DNA from: Chloroflexota bacterium
GTDB taxonomy: Bacteria > Chloroflexota > Dormibacteria > CF-121
Length of the DNA: 11,365 nt
Assembly: GCA_005880605.1 (NCBI GenBank)
Contig: VBIS01000097.1
Span: 1-11,365 of the forward strand
Reading direction: 5' to 3'
Shown: piece after piece, positions 6,669-11,365 of the stretch
Position numbering within the stretch: position 1 is the stretch's first letter
Layout: the number at the start of each line of letters is the position of its first letter
The notes under the pieces: generated by a model
The model's database searches: none
Seen by the model: only the letters and a program-made list of their open reading frames with translations
Told to the model about the DNA's origin: nothing
Made by a program: the position numbers and the translations under genes

Positions 6669-7987
6669 TCGTCTGTAAGCAATGCGGGCACCACAACGAG
6701 GACAGCGACACGTTCTGCGGGTCGTGCGGGAAGTTTCTGGAATGGACCGGCGAGCGCGTCGTGGTCGCGCAGCCTGAGCCCGAACCAGTGGCGCCCGAAC
6801 CCGAGGCGGAGCCGGCGAAGCTCGGCTTGATCGACCGGGTCAGGCAGGCGGTCGGGATCGAAGAGACGGCGCCCCAGGCGGCTGCACCCGTCGAACCTGA
6901 GCCCGTGGCAGCGTCTCCCGCGGTTCGCGCGGTGCCGGTGACATCCGCCGCCCCCACCCTGCCCTCCCCCAGAAGGGATGGGGATAGGCCAGGCTCGCTT
7001 CCGTCGGAGAGTGCGATCGCCCCGGCGCCCGAGCCGGTGCTGGCCGGCGTCGGCGCGCCGGTCGCGGCGGCCCCGGCCGCACCCAGGGTCGCGCCGGCGG
7101 AGGAACCGCTCTCCCGCCGCCCCATCTCCGTAGCACCCACCGCCGCCCGAACCCGGACCGCGCCGCGCACCCTCGAGGCCCCCACGCGGCGCCACCCCGG
7201 CGACCTGATCTGCGGCCAGTGCGGAGAGGGCAACGACCCCGTCCGCCATTTCTGCCGCCGCTGCGGCAACTCGCTGGACGAGGCGCTCGCCGTCAGGCTG
7301 CCGTGGTATCGCCGTTTCTTCAACCGGGTCTTCGGCGTCCGGACGCGCGAGGCCGGCTGGCGGCCGCATCGCGTCGGCCCGCCGAACGTGCTTGGCATGG
7401 TCTGGCGCATCATCCGCCTGGCCATCGTGGCCCTGATCGTGGTCGCGCTGCTCGCCTTCCTGCTGGTTCCCGGCTTCCACAACCTGGTCGTCGACCGCGC
7501 AACCACCGCCTTCACCACCGTTCGAAAAGTGGTCCACCCGAATTACGTCCCCGTCACGCCCATCGGCGCCTCCGCCAGCACGGCGACCGCCGGCCACGGA
7601 CCAATGCTGGCCATCGATCGCTACAGCAACACCTACTGGGCGGCGCTCGCCAGCGACCACGCGCCCGTGCTGGTGATCAGGTTTAGCGGGAGCCAGGATA
7701 TCGGGGCCATCGTGTTTCGGTCGGGCGCCTCAGGGCCCGCCCCCGGCGACGCTTCCATTTTGCAGCCGCGGCCGCGCGCTATTCACCTCGTTTTCTCCAA
7801 CGGTTACGCGACTGACCTGGCCCTGAACGACCAGGACGCGACCCAATCGCAGACCAAGCTGCTCGAGGACGGCAAGGCCAAGCAGGTCTCTTTCGTCGAG
7901 ATCCACATCGTGTCGGTATTCCCCCCGGCGGGTGCGTCGGCGTCGTCGGTGGCCATCACCGAAGTCGAGTTCAAAGAGAAGGATTAG
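6665..7987 (+). CDS. Double zinc-ribbon, single-pass membrane protein with discoidin-like C-terminal domain
   Basis: This 440-residue protein has a clear modular layout. Residues 4-21 hold a zinc ribbon (C4-x2-C7, C18-x2-C21). Residues ~31-175 are a Pro/Ala/Glu-rich, probably disordered linker. A second zinc ribbon follows (C183, C186, C197, C200), then a basic patch (WYRRFFNRVFGVRTR), one hydrophobic membrane segment (~249-269), and a C-terminal domain (~295-440) with AIDRYSNTYWAAL, resembling discoidin or 'NADase-type glycan-binding' folds. There is no signal peptide. Positive charge before the membrane segment predicts N-terminus inside and the C-terminal domain outside. The gene overlaps the gpI-like stop by GTGA and is the last of the operon. 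I infer an envelope link for the injection particle, perhaps analogous to the CisA membrane protein reported for Streptomyces CIS; homology to CisA is unverified. The exact domain family is also uncertain. Confidence 0.82.
   Translation: MIVCKQCGHHNEDSDTFCGSCGKFLEWTGERVVVAQPEPEPVAPEPEAEPAKLGLIDRVRQAVGIEETAPQAAAPVEPEPVAASPAVRAVPVTSAAPTLPSPRRDGDRPGSLPSESAIAPAPEPVLAGVGAPVAAAPAAPRVAPAEEPLSRRPISVAPTAARTRTAPRTLEAPTRRHPGDLICGQCGEGNDPVRHFCRRCGNSLDEALAVRLPWYRRFFNRVFGVRTREAGWRPHRVGPPNVLGMVWRIIRLAIVALIVVALLAFLLVPGFHNLVVDRATTAFTTVRKVVHPNYVPVTPIGASASTATAGHGPMLAIDRYSNTYWAALASDHAPVLVIRFSGSQDIGAIVFRSGASGPAPGDASILQPRPRAIHLVFSNGYATDLALNDQDATQSQTKLLEDGKAKQVSFVEIHIVSVFPPAGASASSVAITEVEFKEKD
6962..6983 (+). repeat. 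Imperfect palindrome inside the linker of the membrane-protein gene
   Basis: CCCTCCCCC and GGGATGGGG flank a 4-base AGAA loop, with 7 of 9 positions able to pair (one as G-T). The stretch lies in the disordered linker, where it encodes LPSPRRDGD. It resembles the pyrimidine-rich palindromic units dispersed in many GC-rich genomes. Whether other copies exist in this genome cannot be seen from the window. Confidence 0.4.
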
Positions 7988-10866
7988 GAGCGCGCGGTTG
8001 CGCTGAGGCCGAGCTCCTCGAGGACCCTGGCGTAGTCACGCCGGGCGCGGCTGGCCGCGACGCGATCGCCGGCACGCTCGCGCGCCTGAATCAATAACTT
8101 CCAGAGTGGATCATGCAGCCGGTCGATCCAGAGCCCGGTGGAGCAGGCAGTGGCCGCGGCGGCCGGGTCGCCGCGCTTGAGCAGCAATTCGGCCAGGCCC
8201 TGCGCCGCCTCGAGCGCGCCGGCGTGAAAACGTTCGCGCGGCTCGATCGCCCACTCCGCGGGACCGTCTTCGGGTAAGAGCTCGCCCGCATAAAGCTCGA
8301 GGGCCTGCTCGAAATAGCCGATCGCCGCCTCGAACTCCGCGCGCAGTCGGGCCACTCGCGCCGAGGCGAGCGCCTTGGAAAATTGGACGAGGTCGACCTC
8401 GGCGTCCGGCTCCAACGCCAGCCGGTAGGCGTCCCCCTGCCGCAGCAGGATCGATGACCCGCCGCGGCCGAGGCCGGGCTCGAGCCAGGAGCGAAGCGAG
8501 GACACGGCCACATGGAGGTTGCGGGCACCGGTCTCGGCATCGGCATCCGGCCAGAAGGCCGCTTCGAGGACTTCGCGATGAACGGGGTTGCCCGCGTGCA
8601 CCGTCAACAGGCGGAGCACCGCGCGCGCCCGAGGCTTGACGGCGGTCAAGTCGACCGGCCGCCCCTTGATAGCGAGACTGAAGCCGCCGAAACACCGAAT
8701 GTTGAGCGATGCCGCCGAGCGGACGGTGCCCATGCGAATGACGTTCTCGGGTGGGGGCATCGGCGCGGAGGAGCTCAGCGGGGCAAGGCCGCTTTCCTCC
8801 TGGACGCTCATCGCGAGCTCGCCATACTCAGCGGCGCGCCCCGGTTCGATTTCCGCCAGCGCCAGGTAGGGGAAGTAGCGTGCGCCCGGCGAACCGCTGT
8901 AGCGCGCGAGATTCTCCGCCTGCAAGGCGGCTTCGCGTGCCTCCGGCACGCCACTCCGGGCGAGGGCCAGCGCGAGGAGAGCCCGCGACCAGGCCTCGAG
9001 CACCCCGGCGCCGAGCTGGTGGAAAGTGTCCGTCGCCTCTTCGAGCGGCCGCAGGGCGATCTCGCCCGCGTAGACGGCGGCCCAGCCGATCATCAGCCCG
9101 ATGAGCGCGCTTCCCCATCGATCCCCGTCGCGATCGCTGGCCACGCGAAGTACCTCGGCTTCCGCCGCGCTGCCTGGGCGCCCGGCCAGGACCAGAGCGG
9201 CCCGCGCGAGGCGGGCGACCCATCCCATCCCGAGCGTTTCCGCCGCCTCCGCGGATTCCTCGACGTCGAAGACGCCCTGAAGATCGCCACCCAGCAACGC
9301 GGCGACACCGGCCGAAAGGCGGGCGGCGGTGGCCAGTGCCGCGGGCGCATCGCGACTGTCGGCGGCCACATTCAATTGACGGCGCGCCTGGTCCAGCTGC
9401 CCGGCGAGCAGGCAGACAAGCCCGGTCGCAAGTTTCCCGGTCGCCTCGGGCAACTGGCCGGCGACCTGCTTCACCGCCAGCGGATCGTGGGCGACGGCCT
9501 TGCGCAAAACGCCCGCCCAATCGTTGCCCGGCATCGGCGCGGGCTCGAGCCAACCCGCGAGTGCCTTACGCTCGGTAGCGCACAGCAGTCCGGCTTCGCT
9601 CGAGCCGAACACGCGCTCGGCCCGATGGTAGACATCGATCGCTTCCCGCCAGCGCCCTTCGGCGCGGTGACGTCGGGCGCTGCCCAGCATCAACCACGGG
9701 TCCTGCCGCAGTAAAGCGGGCGGCAAGGCATCGATCCAGGTGTCCGGCCCCTCGAGGACCTCACCGCCCTGGCGGTGTAGCAAGCGGTCGACCGCCTCCC
9801 AGTCTTCACCGCGGGAGTACGCCTGCACCGCATCGGGGAAGGCGCCGCTGGTTTCCAGTAGCAATCCGGCGCGCTGGTAGGCGGCGCTTGCCTGGATCTC
9901 ACCAAGTTCTTCAACCAGCACCTGCTCGAGGTGCGAGCGCAGTACCTCGTGATAGCGATAGCCACCCCGGTCGTCGGTGGCATAGGTGAAGATCTGACGG
10001 CGCTCCAGCTCCTCCAGCATCTGCTGGCCCCCGGTTCGTTCGAGGAAGGTATCGCAAATGGGCCCGGTGAGGCGCGTCAGCACGCAGGTGCGCACGAGGA
10101 ACCAGCGCAGCTCAGCCGGTAGCTGGTCGAGAACATTGCGGGTCAGGTACTCGCGCGTCAGGCGCGACTGCCCGCCAAGCGCGGTCAGTATGCGCCGCCG
10201 CTCCTGCGCCGATTTACCGCGGGTGGCAAGGTGGAAGAGCTGAAGGCCGGCGGCCCAGCCCTCGGTCCGCCGGGCCAGCTCAGCGAGCTCTTCGGGAGGA
10301 AGCGGCTCGCGGTAGAAATCGCGAAAGAGACGTTCGACTTCCCACGAACGAAAGCGCAGGTCTTCGCTGCCGATCTCGAGCAGGGCACCCGAGACTCGCA
10401 GCCGCGAGAGGTTGAACCCGGGAAGCGCGCGCGAGCCGATCAGGAACGTGATGCTGGGCGGGGCGTAGTCGATGAGCCGCTCGAGGGCGAGCTCGGCCGG
10501 ACTGTCCTCGAGGGTGTGGAGATCATCGATGACGAGGAGCGCGCGGCGCCCAGCCCAGGTCTCGAGCGCGCGAGCCGCCGCTTCGATCGACTCCCACCGA
10601 TCCGGAATCCGCCCGAGGACGGTGGCGAAGGCCGACTCCAGGTGGCTGAGCAGGGTGCTGGTTTTGGCGTCCCAGCTCTCGGCGCGATACCAGGCGACCG
10701 GCACTTTGGCGGAGGCGGCGAAGCCGGCCAGCAGCGTGCTCTTTCCCGAGCCGGCCGGCGCGACGACGAGTCCGACCCGATGTTGCCAGATGCGCGCGAG
10801 CAGCGCATCGACGCGTTCCCGGGCAAGGGACTGCATCTGCGGGATCAGCACCTTGGCTGATACCAC
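7984..10866 (-). CDS. MalT-like STAND ATPase fused to winged-helix and BTAD (SARP/LuxR-type transcription activator)
   Basis: A 960-residue regulator. Near the N-terminus is a STAND NTPase: Walker A APAGSGKST (36-44), Walker B LLVIDDLH (110-117), FLIGSR (141-146) and the MalT-family TEGWAAGLQL (201-210). A long middle region of helical, TPR-like pairs (~320-700) probably senses a ligand or partner. Residues ~720-819 form an OmpR-type winged helix (LNIRCFGGFSL, VKPRARAVLRLL, NPVHREVLEAAFWPD, ARNLHVAVSSLRSWL). From ~822 comes a bacterial transcriptional activator domain (BTAD). STAND activators oligomerise on ATP plus inducer; the nucleotide motifs look intact. I chose GTG 10866, which has GGGAGGGG 9 bases upstream and gives the usual short lead-in. 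GTG 10905 (973 residues) or 10887 are alternatives. It converges on the CIS operon with overlapping stops and probably controls it, which is inference from proximity. Confidence 0.88.
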   Translation of the reverse strand: MVSAKVLIPQMQSLARERVDALLARIWQHRVGLVVAPAGSGKSTLLAGFAASAKVPVAWYRAESWDAKTSTLLSHLESAFATVLGRIPDRWESIEAAARALETWAGRRALLVIDDLHTLEDSPAELALERLIDYAPPSITFLIGSRALPGFNLSRLRVSGALLEIGSEDLRFRSWEVERLFRDFYREPLPPEELAELARRTEGWAAGLQLFHLATRGKSAQERRRILTALGGQSRLTREYLTRNVLDQLPAELRWFLVRTCVLTRLTGPICDTFLERTGGQQMLEELERRQIFTYATDDRGGYRYHEVLRSHLEQVLVEELGEIQASAAYQRAGLLLETSGAFPDAVQAYSRGEDWEAVDRLLHRQGGEVLEGPDTWIDALPPALLRQDPWLMLGSARRHRAEGRWREAIDVYHRAERVFGSSEAGLLCATERKALAGWLEPAPMPGNDWAGVLRKAVAHDPLAVKQVAGQLPEATGKLATGLVCLLAGQLDQARRQLNVAADSRDAPAALATAARLSAGVAALLGGDLQGVFDVEESAEAAETLGMGWVARLARAALVLAGRPGSAAEAEVLRVASDRDGDRWGSALIGLMIGWAAVYAGEIALRPLEEATDTFHQLGAGVLEAWSRALLALALARSGVPEAREAALQAENLARYSGSPGARYFPYLALAEIEPGRAAEYGELAMSVQEESGLAPLSSSAPMPPPENVIRMGTVRSAASLNIRCFGGFSLAIKGRPVDLTAVKPRARAVLRLLTVHAGNPVHREVLEAAFWPDADAETGARNLHVAVSSLRSWLEPGLGRGGSSILLRQGDAYRLALEPDAEVDLVQFSKALASARVARLRAEFEAAIGYFEQALELYAGELLPEDGPAEWAIEPRERFHAGALEAAQGLAELLLKRGDPAAAATACSTGLWIDRLHDPLWKLLIQARERAGDRVAASRARRDYARVLEELGLSATARS

Positions 10867-11008
10867 GGCCGTGGACCCCTCCCTCACTACGGTCCCCCTG
10901 CCCACTCGGGCCGGTTCCGCGCAAGCTTCGCCACGGCGTCACTTGCACTTTTCCTTTACGCGTTCCTGCCTGCTACCCGGTATCGCCGCCGCGCTCGTCA
11001 GTACCGCA

Positions 11009-11036
11009 ACAGTACACGGACATTCGCACTTGTCAA
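11009..11036 (-). promoter_or_regulatory. Candidate sigma-70-type promoter for the regulator gene
   Basis: Read on the minus strand, a perfect -35 TTGACA (11036-11031) is followed after 16 bases by TACTGT (11014-11009), a moderate -10 (3 of 6, including the key T, A and last T). Transcription would begin near 11002, leaving a leader of roughly 95-135 bases depending on the start codon. The -35 overlaps the first palindromic half-site described next, so a bound protein would affect polymerase. Confidence 0.55.
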
Positions 11037-11090
11037 TATTGTCGTGACAAATAGCACAGTAAGAGGCTATTTGTGATTCCGAGGTCACAA
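11030..11090. promoter_or_regulatory. Operator-like cluster of TTGT(C/G)A inverted repeats
   Basis: Two perfect 6-bp inverted repeats stand in series: TTGTCA (11030-11035) with TGACAA (11045-11050), spacer 9; and TTGTGA (11071-11076) with TCACAA (11085-11090), spacer 8. Their centres are about 40 bp apart, close to four helical turns. The inner arms also make a perfect 9-bp repeat, ACAAATAGC (11047-11055) with GCTATTTGT (11066-11074). The cluster covers and lies just upstream of the regulator's -35 box. It could bind the regulator itself (autocontrol) or another dimeric factor. As RNA it could form a hairpin, but no T-run follows on either strand, so a terminator is less likely. Confidence 0.5.
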
Positions 11091-11122
11091 GGAGTCAGAG
11101 CTGTCCCCGATTGGCCGAAGAG

Positions 11123-11196
11123 TGCCCCCTGCAGGATTCGAACCTGCGACCTAGTGCTTAGAAGGCACCCGCTCTGATCCACTGAGCTAAGGGGGC
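11123..11196 (-). tRNA. tRNA-Arg (anticodon UCU)
   Basis: The minus strand folds as a full cloverleaf. A 7-bp acceptor pairs GCCCCCT (11196-11190) with AGGGGGC (11130-11124), with discriminator A at 11123. The D-arm contains TAGCTCAGTGGATCAGAGC. The anticodon arm is GGTGC-CTTCTAA-GCACT with anticodon TCT, reading AGA. The T-arm is GCAGG-TTCGAAT-CCTGC. The 3' CCA is not encoded (the next bases read CT), so it must be added by CCA-adding enzyme. AGA is a rare codon in GC-rich genomes. The 3' end faces the regulator and CIS operon. Confidence 0.95.
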
Positions 11197-11206
11197 AGCA
11201 GCGCGG

Positions 11207-11212
11207 ATTATA
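11207..11212 (-). promoter_or_regulatory. -10 box of the tRNA-Arg gene
   Basis: A perfect TATAAT on the minus strand lies 10 bases before the mature tRNA 5' end, which places the transcription start only about 4 bases upstream of it. No good -35 is visible at 16-18 bases spacing. Confidence 0.6.
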
Positions 11213-11243
11213 AGGATGCGTCTAACCGAACCCCGCACTTAGC

Positions 11244-11365
11244 TCAGGCGGCCAGTTCGACCCAGCGGCCCGCGGGCATCTGCTGCGTCGTGCGGCTGCG
11301 GTTTCGGGCTGCTGCGCGAATCAAGCTAACCAGTCGGGGACCAAGCTGGTTGCGCGTTACTTCGA
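11244..11365 (-). CDS. C-terminal end of an unrecognised protein (partial, runs off the right edge)
   Basis: On the minus strand one frame is open from the window edge to a TGA at 11246-11244, giving 39 residues that end with TTQQMPAGRWVELAA. About 28 of 39 codons end in G or C, compatible with real coding here, and the composition (Arg/Ala-rich with a hydrophobic helix around LVSLIRAAA) looks protein-like. I do not recognise the family. It would lie about 47 bases upstream of the tRNA and on the same strand. The stretch is short, so chance openness in GC-rich DNA cannot be excluded. Confidence 0.4.
   Translation of the reverse strand, partial: EVTRNQLGPRLVSLIRAAARNRSRTTQQMPAGRWVELAA

Noticed and set aside
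6371..7660. 429-codon open frame on the minus strand opposite the gpI and membrane-protein genes
   Set aside because: Arg/Gly/Asp-rich nonsense composition, spans two real genes, no ribosome site; shadow of the plus-strand genes.
8512..9714. 400-codon plus-strand open frame inside the regulator gene
   Set aside because: The minus-strand frame encodes a clear STAND/BTAD protein; this frame has no recognisable motif and no start signal.
11071..11090. TTGTGA...TCACAA hairpin as a terminator of the tRNA transcript
   Set aside because: The stem is only 6 bp with an 8-base loop and no T-run follows on either strand; operator use fits better.
1..11365. CRISPR arrays, insertion sequences, transposase or integrase genes
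   Set aside because: No regularly spaced repeats, terminal inverted repeats or such coding regions were seen.

Overview
The window is GC-rich and densely coded. It holds the baseplate and spike half of a contractile injection system (CIS) locus of the phage-tail-like type (Afp/PVC/eCIS relatives). High GC, several GTG starts, ATGA/GTGA/TGATG gene overlaps, an Ala/Pro-rich zinc-ribbon membrane protein and a MalT-like ATPase fused to a BTAD-type activator suggest a Gram-positive-type or monoderm-lineage soil bacterium (Actinomycetota, Chloroflexota or Dormibacterota-like). The taxonomic assignment is inference; no phylogenetic marker is present beyond one tRNA.

Plus strand, 1-7987, one apparent operon. 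(1) The 3' part of a low-complexity protein with repeated L/V-Q-R motifs. (2) A T4 gp19-like tail tube protein. (3) An Afp7/Pvc7-like tube-baseplate adaptor. (4) A VgrG-like spike (gp27 + gp5-like) now broken into two reading frames. (5) A PAAR-like tip. (6) A gp25-like baseplate wedge protein. (7) A gpJ/gp6-like baseplate assembly protein. (8) A gpI-like tail protein. (9) A double zinc-ribbon, single-pass membrane protein with a discoidin-like C-terminal domain. The order tube, adaptor, spike, tip, gp25, gpJ, gpI matches the known baseplate module. Sheath, main tube, tape measure, AAA+ ATPase and cap are not in view and probably lie to the left.

Minus strand, 7984-11365. A large STAND ATPase/BTAD transcription regulator converges on the operon, with its stop codon overlapping that of the membrane protein. 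Upstream of it are a good -35/-10 pair and a cluster of TTGT(C/G)A inverted half-sites, then a tRNA-Arg(UCU) gene with a perfect TATAAT box. The tail of an unrecognised gene runs off the right edge.

The most striking observations are these. Two neighbouring structural genes, the adaptor and the VgrG-like spike, each appear to have lost a stretch of coding sequence with a net +1 frame change, while all flanking baseplate genes look intact. The operon ends with a membrane-anchored zinc-ribbon protein that could tether the particle to the cell envelope. The regulator's promoter region carries an ordered set of palindromic half-sites.
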